Notes: a model not told the origin generated them from the letters alone. A DNA stretch of 64,000 bases from Alkaliphilus transvaalensis ATCC 700919 (GCF_000621485.1 NZ_KK211286.1:1-64000); one strand, 5' to 3'; counted from the first letter of the stretch, positions 47,608 through 56,572 are shown. A program made the numbers and translations.

Positions 47608-47836
47608 ATTTAAATAGGAGGGAAATTGATAGACACGGAAACAGTAGGCTTTGTTAAGGTTGGAACTTCAATAGTCAGAAGTTTGATAGGCGGAATATGT
47701 TTTCTAAAAGAATACTGTATTGGATAGGATGAAAAAATGTTAAATTCTAGCAGGTTATAAGTAAGATAACGAGAATATATTTAGTAAAAGTTAAGGATGT
47801 TGACAGAATAGAAGAAAAGTTTGAAGGGGGTATTAT

Positions 47837-48376
47837 GTGATTAATAGAATACATATTTTAGGAGCATCAGGTTCGGGAACTACCACACTGGCTAAAGCGC
47901 TTAGTAATAAATTAGGTTATAAACACTATGATACCGATGATTTCTTCTGGGTAAAGACAGACCCTCCTTTTCAAGAAAAGACTGATGTAGATGAGAGAAT
48001 TAAAAGAATGGAAAGCTGTTTAAAAAATGTAGAAAAATGGGTTCTTTCGGGTTCATTATGTGGTTGGGGTGATGGCTTTATTCCATATTTTGATTTAGTT
48101 GTTTTTTTATGTATTCCAAAGGAAATACGGATGGAGAGGTTATTAGAAAGAGAAAGAAATCGATATGGATCTGAAATTGATAAGGACGGTAAGTTGTATC
48201 AAGACCATTTGACATTTATGGATTGGGCATCAAAATATGACTCTGGGGATATAGACATAAGAAGTAGAAAACTTCATTATGAATGGTTAGAGAAATTAAA
48301 CTGTCAAGTTTTAAAAATTGAAGAAGATATAGCGTTATCAGAAAAGATTCTAAAGGTAGAGTCATTGATGGAATAA
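47837..48376 (+). CDS. Small P-loop nucleotide kinase-like protein
   Basis: A 179-residue protein of the adenylate/shikimate-kinase-like AAA_17 type. The P-loop is GASGSGTTTLAKAL (about 8-21; note GSGTTT in place of GSGKST, so the usual P-loop Lys is replaced by Thr). A DTDDFFW motif follows, then KWVLSGSLCGWGD and a lid-like RLLERERNRYGSEI. The start is GTG after GGGGGTATTAT. The loss of the P-loop lysine makes normal kinase activity uncertain, although the GSGTTT variant is common in this small family. Confidence 0.75.
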   Translation: MINRIHILGASGSGTTTLAKALSNKLGYKHYDTDDFFWVKTDPPFQEKTDVDERIKRMESCLKNVEKWVLSGSLCGWGDGFIPYFDLVVFLCIPKEIRMERLLERERNRYGSEIDKDGKLYQDHLTFMDWASKYDSGDIDIRSRKLHYEWLEKLNCQVLKIEEDIALSEKILKVESLME

Positions 48377-48409
48377 ATTCTGACCCAGGGAAACAACAAG
48401 GAGGTAATC

Positions 48410-48463
48410 ATGAATAGCAAACGAATAGTAATGGGTATTAATACAGTTATTTATATGCAATAA
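48410..48463 (+). CDS. 17-codon frame with a strong ribosome binding site
   Basis: MNSKRIVMGINTVIYMQ, preceded by AAGGAGGTAATC at ideal spacing. It lies between the kinase-like gene and a GNAT gene and has no recognisable product. It may be the front of a deleted gene or a leader peptide for the acetyltransferase 28 bases downstream. Confidence 0.35.
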   Translation: MNSKRIVMGINTVIYMQ

Positions 48464-48490
48464 AGACAAATTATTAGGAGGAATTAATAG

Positions 48491-49066
48491 ATGAAAATCA
48501 ACTATGATACTTATTACTGGCAGAATGAATTAGTAAGGTTAAGGCCTTCAACCCATGAAGATTGGGACGAATTCTATGTAAATTATTTTGATAGTCCTGC
48601 CCGGTTTCTTTTAGATAGCTTAATTGAGTTACCATTAACAGAGGAGGGAGCAAAGGAAGTATGGGGTAATTTTATTGAAAATAGTAAAAAAGAAGGGCGG
48701 CATAATTTTACGATAGAGACATTAGAGGGATTAAAGGTTGGTTCTTTGGGGTTAGTAGGTATCGATGAGCGAAACGGTACTTTTGGAATTGGCATGCAAA
48801 TTAGTCGTGATCATAGAGGAAAGGGGTATGGAACAGCTGCAATGAAAATTCTTCTTAACTATGCCTTCAATGAAAGGAGATTAAATAAATACCAATCCTT
48901 TGTTATTGAGGGTAATGTTGCCTCAGAAACAATGCTACAAAAGTTAGGCTGTGTAAAAGAAGGAGTGATTCGTGGTACTACATTTCATCAAGGCCGCTAT
49001 TGGGATGAAATACATTATGGATTATTTGCAAAAGAGTTTAATGCACTATATAAAAAGCCCTATTAA
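48491..49066 (+). CDS. GNAT-family acetyltransferase (RimJ/RimL-like)
   Basis: A 191-residue protein. The RimJ/RimL features are an N-terminal LVRLRPSTHEDWDEFYVNYF, the acetyl-CoA-binding ISRDHRGKGYGTAAMKILLNYAF and FVIEGNVASETMLQKLGCVKEGVIRGTTF. It probably acetylates a protein N-terminus or a small amine; the substrate is unknown. The start is ATG after AGGAGGAATTAATAG. Confidence 0.88.
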   Translation: MKINYDTYYWQNELVRLRPSTHEDWDEFYVNYFDSPARFLLDSLIELPLTEEGAKEVWGNFIENSKKEGRHNFTIETLEGLKVGSLGLVGIDERNGTFGIGMQISRDHRGKGYGTAAMKILLNYAFNERRLNKYQSFVIEGNVASETMLQKLGCVKEGVIRGTTFHQGRYWDEIHYGLFAKEFNALYKKPY

Positions 49067-49117
49067 TTGAAAAAATGGATTTCTAAATAAATCCCCGATG
49101 AAGTGTGAAAGTTTGTT

Positions 49118-49199
49118 GATTGAGGAGATTGCATAATACGAAGTTTTTATTATTTTGAATTAATATAATTCTAATATCAATTATGCAATTTCCTCGATT
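49118..49199. repeat. Imperfect inverted repeat with 42-base loop between convergent genes
   Basis: GATTGAGGAGATTGCATAAT (49118-49137) pairs with 49180-49199, 17 of 20 positions matching. It sits between the GNAT gene and the convergent antiporter gene. No flanking T-run marks it as a terminator. It may be a bidirectional terminator or a small inverted-repeat element. Confidence 0.5.
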
Positions 49200-49231
49200 A
49201 AAATAAAATTGTAAATTAATACACCTATCTA

Positions 49232-50197
49232 TTAAATTAAAAATGTAGTCATCGTAAATATGTAACATCCATAAATAAGAAGTAATATAATACCTATTGT
49301 ACGATTAATCTTTTTAAAGAAAACACCTCCAGCAAAAAGAATAGTGGATAACAATAAAGCAACAGGTAAGTCAAAGAATAAGGTCTGAGGAAGTGTAAAT
49401 ATACTACCAAAACTAACTTGACTGGATAAGCCAATTACTAAAAGCGCATTTAAGGTGTTAGCACCTAGTATATTTCCTATGGATAGGCCATATTCTTTTT
49501 TTATTATAGCTGTAATTCCCGTGACAAGTTCGGGTAAAGAAGTTCCAACTGCTAATAATGTTAAGCTGATAATTCGTTGAGGCACACCTAATAGATTTGC
49601 AATACCAACACCATGATCTACCAATAGTCTAGCACCTATGATGATGAAAATTGCTCCAATTACAAAACGAGATAGATTTCTAGTGATAAATTTTTTAGAT
49701 GTAATTCCCTTGTTTGAAGAAGGAGGAACATCTTTTTTATATTCTTTAAAAGTTTCCCTAACAATTAACAGGATATAGATGATATACCCCATTAATAGTA
49801 TTGCACCTTCTATCTTTGAGATACTGAGATCTGTAAAAAAGAAGAGTAATAGGATAAGAGAAAAAATCATAAAAATAGTTTTCTTAAAGAAGTCTTTTTT
49901 AATTTTTTGCGGAGGAGATATAATAGCCATAATTCCTAATATTAATCCTAAGTTACAAATAATCGAACCAATGGCATTTCCAATTGCAACATCGTAAAAT
50001 TGTTGTCGGCTTGCTTCAATCGAAACTAATAATTCAGGTAAGGTAGTAGCAGTACTGACAATCGTTGCCCCAATTATTACATTGGGAATACCAGTAATTT
50101 TCCCCACCCAAACAGCTGATTCTACAAACCAATCTCCACCTTTCATCACCATGAAGATTCCAATAATAAATAAGAAAAATGTCATAAAGTTTTCCAT
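49232..50197 (-). CDS. Calcium/sodium (cation) antiporter, CaCA family
   Basis: A 321-residue protein with about ten membrane segments in two inverted halves. Each has the alpha-repeat signature: VIIGATIVSTATTLPELLVSI with GNAIGSIICNLG in the first half, and ISLTLLAVGTSLPELVTGI with GNILGANTLNALLV in the second. It resembles YrbG. It exchanges Ca2+ (or another divalent cation) for Na+/H+. The start is ATG after TAGGGGGAC. A yybP-ykoY-type riboswitch sits in its leader, so manganese may be the controlling or exported ion. Confidence 0.92.
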   Translation of the reverse strand: MENFMTFFLFIIGIFMVMKGGDWFVESAVWVGKITGIPNVIIGATIVSTATTLPELLVSIEASRQQFYDVAIGNAIGSIICNLGLILGIMAIISPPQKIKKDFFKKTIFMIFSLILLLFFFTDLSISKIEGAILLMGYIIYILLIVRETFKEYKKDVPPSSNKGITSKKFITRNLSRFVIGAIFIIIGARLLVDHGVGIANLLGVPQRIISLTLLAVGTSLPELVTGITAIIKKEYGLSIGNILGANTLNALLVIGLSSQVSFGSIFTLPQTLFFDLPVALLLSTILFAGGVFFKKINRTIGIILLLIYGCYIFTMTTFLI

Positions 50198-50244
50198 TTA
50201 ATAGTCCCCCTATACTATTTTTTTAAAAAGGAGAGAAAAAGAAA

Positions 50245-50300
50245 AAGACCTTTAATATCAATCTATAATTTAAAAATTATAGATTGATATTAAAGGTCTT
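50245..50300 (-). terminator. Riboswitch terminator with 26-bp perfect stem
   Basis: Two 26-base arms (50245-50270 and 50275-50300) are perfectly complementary around a 4-base loop. On the minus strand a T-rich run follows. The right arm overlaps the 3' strand of the aptamer (AAGACCTTTA), the expected arrangement for an antiterminator switch. Confidence 0.85.
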
Positions 50301-50372
50301 GCTTCCCAATGGGGTTATAGGCCAGGCATATTGCCGATTGTTGACCAAATAACTTCCAAGCTACTCCCCTTT
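50290..50372 (-). promoter_or_regulatory. yybP-ykoY (manganese) riboswitch
   Basis: On the minus strand the leader begins AAAGGGGAGTAGCTT and ends AAGCAAGACCTTTA, the two conserved strands of the yybP-ykoY aptamer, with a CTGGCCTATAACCCC segment between. Upstream on the minus strand is TATAAT with a TTAGAC-like -35 about 16 bases before it. It controls the antiporter gene. In characterised members the ligand is Mn2+. Confidence 0.85.
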
Positions 50373-50775
50373 AATTATTATAGGATAAATATACCACAGT
50401 CTAATAATAATTACAACAGTAATATACTGCAAAGCAAAACAAAATATAATACAATGCAGAATAAACGGTATAAGCATATAACGAAAACTAATATTTGGTA
50501 ATTAGTAAGAACATACAAGAAAATGGAGTTGAGCTATGAATTTACTATAGGCAACATTTTCGATTATTAGATCTAGATTATATTTTAAATTTCTCCAATT
50601 ATTTTAAATATACCATTGTCTAAGATTTGGGTTGATTGTTAAAATACAATTAGACTAAAACTTGGCAGACGGAAAGATACATGGTAATAATAAGTATTTT
50701 TTAAACAATACTTTCAGTAAGCAAAGTAAGATAATCTTTAAAGATAAATTTAAATTAGAATAGGGAGGCAATAGG
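50373..50775. other. AT-rich spacer with no recognised feature
   Basis: Apart from the antiporter promoter on its left edge, this stretch of about 400 bases has no convincing gene, repeat or structured element. Confidence 0.5.
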
Positions 50776-51066
50776 GTGGATTTGAATATTATTGATATTA
50801 TGCCGATTATTAGAGGAAAGCAAATTAAGGAAAACATAATTACTAGTGGGGAATATAACAACAATGATGATATTTTTCAAGGTTGTAGAATAACACTTAA
50901 TTGTATTATAAAAGATGAAGAATCTCCTGTAACTACCCATTTTATAATAGGAGACGTTAACGAAAAGAAGACAGCATACATAAAAACAAAGGAAGAGATA
51001 ATACAGTACTTAAACCTTATTTTAACCAATGCAGAAAAAATTGAGGGTAAGATTATAAGATATTAA
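50776..51066 (+). CDS. Hypothetical 96-residue protein upstream of the Tad-like operon
   Basis: It starts at GTG behind GGGAGGCAATAG. The protein is mixed alpha/beta (MDLNIIDIMPIIRGKQIKEN; later RITLNCIIKDE and HFIIGDVNEKKTAYIKTKEE). No motif or membrane segment is seen. A promoter follows its stop, so it is probably not part of the operon downstream. Confidence 0.55.
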   Translation: MDLNIIDIMPIIRGKQIKENIITSGEYNNNDDIFQGCRITLNCIIKDEESPVTTHFIIGDVNEKKTAYIKTKEEIIQYLNLILTNAEKIEGKIIRY

Positions 51067-51109
51067 TGATGGTGTAGGGTATTTTATTTATTTTTTTGTC
51101 AAAATAATG

Positions 51110-51139
51110 TTGACAAAAAAAACAGGTGATTGATTTAAT
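51110..51139 (+). promoter_or_regulatory. Promoter of the Tad-like operon
   Basis: TTGACA (51110-51115), an 18-base spacer and TTTAAT (51134-51139) lie about 170 bases before the first gene. A leader of that length is available for regulation. Confidence 0.5.
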
Positions 51140-51312
51140 AATACTATAGCTTTAGCAATATTTGTTAAAAGAGGGTAAACCATAAAGAGGATATGAAAGG
51201 ATCAAACAGAGCTTTTTTAAGGAAATGATAAATATCATTAGAAAATTTAATAGCTATATTAAGGTGATATTAAATAATTATATTAAATAATTATATGAAA
51301 GGAGTTAATCTA

Positions 51313-52224
51313 TTGAAGAAGAGGTTTAAAGATTTTTTAATAATTGTTATCTGTCTAATCGTTGCTATTACCTTTGGATTCTATATAGTCCCAAAAGATA
51401 ATCAACAGACAAGAGAGACAACCATTGTAGTAAGGGTAAAAAATAATTTAGGTGAAAACCAAGAAGTAAGATCAAGTGATCTGGAGTTAGTTGAGGTAGG
51501 TAGTTATGGTTTATCAAGGGATGTTGTACTTGATATGAGCGAAATAGTAGGAAAATATACCACCACAGCACTTCCTAAAGGAGTTAATGCTCTTCATGCC
51601 TATTTTCAGGATGATAAAGTTCCTATTAATGCATTCTTATATGAAAATCCAGAGTATGATGCCATATCTTTTGATACCAACTTAACTAGAGCAGTGGCAG
51701 GGATCGCAGAACAAGGAGATTTCGTGAGGGCTATCATTTATATTAAACCAGAGAATAGTGGTGCTGATAGTAGAGTTCTGATGTTACCCGAACTTGAAAA
51801 TCTAGAAATTATCAACATTACCAATAACCGAGGAAATAATTTAACAGAGGTTGAAGGCTCAGCTTCTAATGATAATGTTGTTCCAGCTGTTGTAACAGTA
51901 AAAGCAACTGAAAGACAGCAATCATTGTTAGTAAAATATATGAATGATGGAGTAATTCATTTATCATTAAGACCAAGAATTCTAAATTCCAACAACCAAG
52001 AAAGTAAAATTGTTGATAGTAGTGGGATTCAAGAAGAGAATTTAATAACAACCAATCCAGAAACTGTAGAAGAAAACTCCCAAACTGTTACTAACGAGGC
52101 TAGTACAGAAGCAAAGACACAGCAGGAATCAAACAATCAGCTAAATAACAATAACAATTCTAATACTGAGTCCAATGGTAATACCAACTCTAACACTAAT
52201 AGAAGGGGGTTTGGCATTAACTAA
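51313..52224 (+). CDS. CpaB/RcpC-like SAF-domain protein (Tad pilus assembly)
   Basis: A 303-residue protein. After LKKRFK comes a membrane anchor (about 8-25), then a SAF domain (about 45-110, with VRVKNNLGENQEV and TTTALPKGVNAL) and a beta-rich RcpC-type region. The tail from about 245 is Asn/Ser/Thr-rich (runs of NNNN and NTNSNTN), probably flexible and surface-exposed. TTG at 51313, with AAAGGAG in place, is the likely start; an ATG six codons earlier overlaps that SD. It is the first gene of a Tad-like operon. In Gram-negatives CpaB links to the secretin; its Gram-positive role is less clear. Confidence 0.8.
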   Translation: MKKRFKDFLIIVICLIVAITFGFYIVPKDNQQTRETTIVVRVKNNLGENQEVRSSDLELVEVGSYGLSRDVVLDMSEIVGKYTTTALPKGVNALHAYFQDDKVPINAFLYENPEYDAISFDTNLTRAVAGIAEQGDFVRAIIYIKPENSGADSRVLMLPELENLEIINITNNRGNNLTEVEGSASNDNVVPAVVTVKATERQQSLLVKYMNDGVIHLSLRPRILNSNNQESKIVDSSGIQEENLITTNPETVEENSQTVTNEASTEAKTQQESNNQLNNNNNSNTESNGNTNSNTNRRGFGIN

Positions 52225-53066
52225 TGGGTACGATTGATAAAAAAGTATATGCTATTTGGTCACCTAAAGGCGGTATAGGAAAAACCTTTATTACTTCTCA
52301 CTTAGCTAAATGGGCTTCTACTAAAGGATTGTTGACTGGAGTGATTGATTTTAATAGGCAAGCTCCTTCGACTGCAGCTGCTCTAAATATAAGGTTACCA
52401 AGGGAAAAGAGTTTAAAGGAAGCCCTCTATACTGAAAGGGAGAGTGACGTAATAACTAATTTTCATAACAATGAGAAAGACAAAGATCTATTTTGTACCG
52501 GATTAAACGTAAATAATGATGTAGATGATCTTTTTGAGGTAACTGATCATCAGATAATAAAATTATTAGAGATAGCTAAATCAAAATTTAATATACTTTT
52601 ATTAGATTTACCAACATCCTATTTAGAATTAACTAGTTATGAATCGTGGAAATACGCTGACAAAATTGTAGTCGTAATTGACAATGATTACAATACGATA
52701 GTAGCCCTTAAAAGTTATATTAAATTTTTAAAAGAGGTTAATATTCCATTAAATAACCTTATTGTTGTAATAAATAAGGATATGGGTTTATTGTCAGGTC
52801 AAGAAGTTGAAGAAATGTGTGGGTTACCTGTTAGTGTTACCATCCCTTTTTATAAGCAAATAGTCAAAGATATGAATGAAGGGAAAACAGTATTTGAAAC
52901 TGGCGGAAGTTTTAAGGATAGAAAAATCATTCAAGGAATTCAAAAGTTGTATGGTTTACTTACTAGCAATGGGGACAAAGCCAGAAGTGAGAGTAAAAGT
53001 TTATTTAAAATCGGAAAACTTATAGGTAATAAGAAAGTAGTAAAAGAGGTGAAAACTAATGAGTAG
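52224..53066 (+). CDS. TadZ/CpaE-like ParA/MinD-type ATPase
   Basis: A 280-residue protein with the deviant Walker A SPKGGIGKTF (about 14-23), a Walker B-like ILLLDLP near 125 and a MinD-type fold. TadZ/CpaE proteins mark the site of the Tad machine at the pole or membrane. No response-regulator domain precedes it, unlike many CpaE. Its ATG overlaps the stop of the CpaB-like gene (TAATG) and its end overlaps the next gene by 8 bases. Confidence 0.82.
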   Translation: MGTIDKKVYAIWSPKGGIGKTFITSHLAKWASTKGLLTGVIDFNRQAPSTAAALNIRLPREKSLKEALYTERESDVITNFHNNEKDKDLFCTGLNVNNDVDDLFEVTDHQIIKLLEIAKSKFNILLLDLPTSYLELTSYESWKYADKIVVVIDNDYNTIVALKSYIKFLKEVNIPLNNLIVVINKDMGLLSGQEVEEMCGLPVSVTIPFYKQIVKDMNEGKTVFETGGSFKDRKIIQGIQKLYGLLTSNGDKARSESKSLFKIGKLIGNKKVVKEVKTNE

Positions 53067-54489
53067 TAATCGACCTAATATACAAAAAGATAAGTATGAA
53101 GCTAATGTACAAAGGCAATTACAGGCTGCCATTACCTCTGAAACAAGTGCTCGGGCTTTAGAAAACGCTGTAGATGAAGTAAGGGATTATTTAACGACAA
53201 CTTACCCTGATGTATTTCAAAATACTTTAAATGATTTAAACTCTAGAAACAAAATCAGGGCATATATTGCTAAATTTATTCAAGATAAAGGAATTAAAGT
53301 GGACGGAGTAAACGGCTTACAAGAGACCATTGCTATTATAACTGATGATATTCTAGATTTTGGACCTATTACAGAAGATATTGATAACGAGGAAATTGAA
53401 GAAATAAGGGTCAATAGTGTAAATGATATTAGAATTGTCATAAAGGGAAAGGAATATAGAACTGATAAAAAATTCTCTTCTTTAAAACAGGCGATTTCTA
53501 TCGCTAAAAAAATCGTTAGGACGGTAGGAAAAAACATTTCTCCTTCAGAACCAATTGTCGATGCAAGGCTTAAAAATGGGCAACGGGTAGCTGCTATCAT
53601 GGAGCCTATTTGTCTAACAGGAATTAATTTAACAATAAGAAAGCAAAAAAATGAAGTTTTTACTTCAACAAAATTAATAGAATTTGGGTCTGCTACAGAA
53701 GAAATGTTTGAGTTTACTGATATGCTGGGAGACGCAGATTTAAGTGTAGAGGTAATCGGTCCTACTAATAGTGGTAAGACTGCAACGCTACAAACGATTT
53801 TGTCTAGATTATCTAATGATAAAAGAATCATTAGTATGGAAGATACAGCTGAGTTGAATCTATTAAAATTTGATGAAGAGAAGAATCCAATCAATAGTGT
53901 CCTTATGTGGGAAACAAAAGAAGGTGTTGTAACCCTATCAGATCTCCTAAAACATTCTCTAAGACAATCACCTGAAACAATGGTGCTAGGCGAGATGAGA
54001 GGAGCTGAAGCTCAAACAGTTATTTCTGCAGCCAATACAGGTCATCAGGTATATAACAGTTTCCATGCAAACGGACCAAAGGATGCACCTAACAGGGTAC
54101 TCCAAATGTTTATGATGGGTAATACAACCCTTACACAGGATATGATTTTGGATATGATCATCATGGCTTTTCCTATTTGTATTTTTCAAAAGAAGTTAAA
54201 GGATGGTAGTAGGAAAATAATTAGTATTTCGGAGCTTGAAGGATATGAAGACAATAAGTTAGTGTACCGTGAGATATTTAAGTTTAAGGTAACTGGTACA
54301 ACTGAAGTTGAAGAAACTCATCCACTAACTGGTAAGAAATACGTAAGAAAAAAGATCGTTGGTAAGCATCTGTTTAATTCACCGATTAGTAAGAATTTGT
54401 ATGAAAGATTAATTGAAGAGGGCATCGATGAAAGGTTAGCAGTTAAATTTTATAAAAGAGCCCCAGAACAGATTAAAGGAGTTGATTAA
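53059..54489 (+). CDS. TadA/CpaF-type secretion ATPase
   Basis: A 476-residue type II/IV secretion ATPase. An N-terminal region (1-110) is followed by the catalytic core: Walker A GPTNSGKTA (about 234-242), Asp box with EDTAELN, Walker B MVLGEMRG (about 308-315) and the His box TGHQVYNSFHANG. It drives assembly of Flp-type pili or related secretion. It is the motor of the operon and is followed directly (no gap) by two TadB/TadC-like genes. Confidence 0.92.
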   Translation: MSSNRPNIQKDKYEANVQRQLQAAITSETSARALENAVDEVRDYLTTTYPDVFQNTLNDLNSRNKIRAYIAKFIQDKGIKVDGVNGLQETIAIITDDILDFGPITEDIDNEEIEEIRVNSVNDIRIVIKGKEYRTDKKFSSLKQAISIAKKIVRTVGKNISPSEPIVDARLKNGQRVAAIMEPICLTGINLTIRKQKNEVFTSTKLIEFGSATEEMFEFTDMLGDADLSVEVIGPTNSGKTATLQTILSRLSNDKRIISMEDTAELNLLKFDEEKNPINSVLMWETKEGVVTLSDLLKHSLRQSPETMVLGEMRGAEAQTVISAANTGHQVYNSFHANGPKDAPNRVLQMFMMGNTTLTQDMILDMIIMAFPICIFQKKLKDGSRKIISISELEGYEDNKLVYREIFKFKVTGTTEVEETHPLTGKKYVRKKIVGKHLFNSPISKNLYERLIEEGIDERLAVKFYKRAPEQIKGVD

Positions 54490-55449
54490 ATGCCACTGTT
54501 CTATCGTCTAATGATTACTTTATCAATGCTGATCCTATTAGTAACAATAAGCAAATTAATTTTTAATTTTGATATTGTGGGATTATTTGTAAAAGTAGAT
54601 GTTAGAGATAAACGAATAAAAAACTATAGTGATATTCTTAAAGAGCAAAGAAGACGGGAAATTCTTAACTCTAAGCCAGGTCTAAAAGAGCGTGTTTTAA
54701 AGAGGGTAACAATGGCAATTGAGCTTTCGGAAGTTGATTTGTCTATTTCACAATTTATCACCTACAGTTTATTATTTAGTAGCATTGGGGTTTTTATAGG
54801 ATTATTTCTAAGGAATCCAATATTAATGGTTATATTAGGTGGACTCACTAGCTTATTACCCTTCGTTTTTATTCATAACAAAGCAAAATCAAAATTTGCG
54901 TTAATAGATGAACTGCTACCGACAGTCATGGGAATTATAATTGCTCAATATTTACATGAAACTGACATTATTATAGCCATCGAAAAAAAGTTAGAGCAAA
55001 TTCCAGCTCCATTAAATCGTCACTTTACATCATGTATTAATGAAGTACAAGTATTAAATAAAGATACAGTTACAGCATTGAAAAATTTAGGGGATAAAAT
55101 AGAAAACTATTATTTTAATGAGTTTATAAAGCTAGCGATACAAGCAGAAGAACAGGGGCAGAACCTAAAATTTACAATGGTATCAATACCAGAAGATATG
55201 CGAGATGTACAACAAGAACAATCAAAATTTGACCTTATTAGGAAAAAATATAACCGAGAATTTATTGCAACAATAGTTTTTATGCCCATCAATTTGATGC
55301 TTCTAAGATTCGGTTATAGAGATTACTATAACTTATTAGTTTATGATGTAAGAGGTAAGATCTCCTTAGGTATAATAGCTATTGGTTTGATTATTGTTAG
55401 CTATAAACAATACATGGATAATAAGCCAATCAAGATAGAAATTGATTAG
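54490..55449 (+). CDS. TadB-like inner-membrane platform protein
   Basis: A 319-residue protein with membrane segments at about 5-27, 95-115, 118-135, 258-276 and 282-300. A type II secretion F-domain lies between them, including LLPTVMGIIIAQYLHETDIIIAIEKKL. It is the likely platform for the ATPase. The start is ATG with AAAGGAGTTGATTAA, one base past the CpaF stop. TadB and TadC are similar, and the label rests on gene order. Confidence 0.82.
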   Translation: MPLFYRLMITLSMLILLVTISKLIFNFDIVGLFVKVDVRDKRIKNYSDILKEQRRREILNSKPGLKERVLKRVTMAIELSEVDLSISQFITYSLLFSSIGVFIGLFLRNPILMVILGGLTSLLPFVFIHNKAKSKFALIDELLPTVMGIIIAQYLHETDIIIAIEKKLEQIPAPLNRHFTSCINEVQVLNKDTVTALKNLGDKIENYYFNEFIKLAIQAEEQGQNLKFTMVSIPEDMRDVQQEQSKFDLIRKKYNREFIATIVFMPINLMLLRFGYRDYYNLLVYDVRGKISLGIIAIGLIIVSYKQYMDNKPIKIEID

Positions 55450-55462
55450 AGGGAGGGGAGTT

Positions 55463-56353
55463 ATGGTAAGAAGTAATCTACATTCATTAATAATTACCCT
55501 AGCCATTTTTGTAATATTACTCAAGTTAAAAGACCATTTTGTGTTTACTCCTAAAAATAGGATTTTAAATCGTTATAAAAAGGCTAGAGATCTAATCGAT
55601 GATAATAAGGTACCTTTATTAGAAGAATTATTTAAACCACTAGCCACCTTTGTAAATCGATATATTAAATTAAATAGTTACGAAAGAAGGAAATTAGAAA
55701 GAAACTTGTTAAGGGTAGGAGACCAAAATACGCCAGAACAGCATCAAGCAAAAAAGATTATTTATCCTTTATTAATGACTTTGGTAGGTTTTATTGCAAG
55801 TATTCCTTTAGGGGTTTTTATCATTGCAGTTTGTATTATGTTTTCTGTTTTTATGTATTTTCAGCCAGATGCAGAGCTTGAAAAAAAATTAAAAGAACTA
55901 AATGTAAATATACTAAAAGAATTTCCAAGATTTGCAAGAACCCTAAGATATTCTCCCCATAAAAATATTGTACATACCATTGAAGACTATCTAAAAGTAT
56001 GTAAAGGTCCATTATATTATGATCTAAAGATACTTCATGCAAAATTGGAGGCGGGGGTATCGGAAAAAGTAGCTTTGCAAGAGTTTTCAGATACGATTGG
56101 GATAACTGCGATACAGAACTATATAATGGCCGTTATTACAGGTATAGAGACTTCTAGAGATAATGTAGATACCCTTTATGCAATCCAAGAAGAAAAGGTT
56201 CGTCAGATTAATCTCGACAACATAAAGGAAGAAATGATGAAAAGACCTGAAAGATTAGAGAGAAATAATGCAATAGCCCTCTATTCTATTATGGCAATGA
56301 ATGCAGTAGCAGTAGGTTTATCATTCTTAATAGATTTTGCATCACAATTCTAA
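55463..56353 (+). CDS. TadC-like inner-membrane platform protein
   Basis: A 296-residue protein with membrane segments near 7-23, 95-130 (two) and 273-295. The F-domain between them includes ILKEFPRFARTLRYSPHKN and a C-terminal SIMAMNAVAVGLSFLIDF. The start is ATG after GGGAGGGGAGTT rather than the earlier TTG in the overlap. It is the partner of the preceding TadB-like protein. Confidence 0.82.
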   Translation: MVRSNLHSLIITLAIFVILLKLKDHFVFTPKNRILNRYKKARDLIDDNKVPLLEELFKPLATFVNRYIKLNSYERRKLERNLLRVGDQNTPEQHQAKKIIYPLLMTLVGFIASIPLGVFIIAVCIMFSVFMYFQPDAELEKKLKELNVNILKEFPRFARTLRYSPHKNIVHTIEDYLKVCKGPLYYDLKILHAKLEAGVSEKVALQEFSDTIGITAIQNYIMAVITGIETSRDNVDTLYAIQEEKVRQINLDNIKEEMMKRPERLERNNAIALYSIMAMNAVAVGLSFLIDFASQF

Positions 56354-56389
56354 TATAAAAAAACTATAAAAATTAAGGAGGAATTTATA

Positions 56390-56518
56390 ATGAACAAAAT
56401 TTTTGGATTAGGTATTGCAGTAGTAGTTACAATAGCGGTGTTAGCTATTTTTAGGGATCAAATTACTTCAATTGCAACAGGGCTGTTTGATATGTTCAAA
56501 GCTGCAGTAGGAATATAG
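56390..56518 (+). CDS. 42-residue membrane peptide, candidate Flp-like pilin
   Basis: MNKIFGLGIAVVVTIAVLAI opens the peptide, followed by an amphipathic tail (FRDQITSIATGLFDMFKAAV). AAGGAGG lies at ideal spacing upstream. It sits between tadC and the pseudopilin-like genes, the place of flp in some Tad loci. Classical Flp pilins have a longer leader, a Gly cleavage site and a Glu at +5, all missing here. So it may be a processed-leaderless pilin, a scaffold or a regulator. It is too small for standard gene calling. Confidence 0.65.
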   Translation: MNKIFGLGIAVVVTIAVLAIFRDQITSIATGLFDMFKAAVGI

Positions 56519-56572
56519 AGATAACTGGTATCCCATATGTATAAATATTTAGATAAATTAATAAGGAAGAAA

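Noticed and set aside
47626-47727. 33-codon TTG frame after the lipoprotein remnant
   Set aside because: The AGGAGG is only about 4 bases from the TTG, and the product has no features.
53280-53894. Minus-strand frame of 204 codons opposite the CpaF-like gene
   Set aside because: Ser/Ile-rich shadow of the strongly conserved ATPase.
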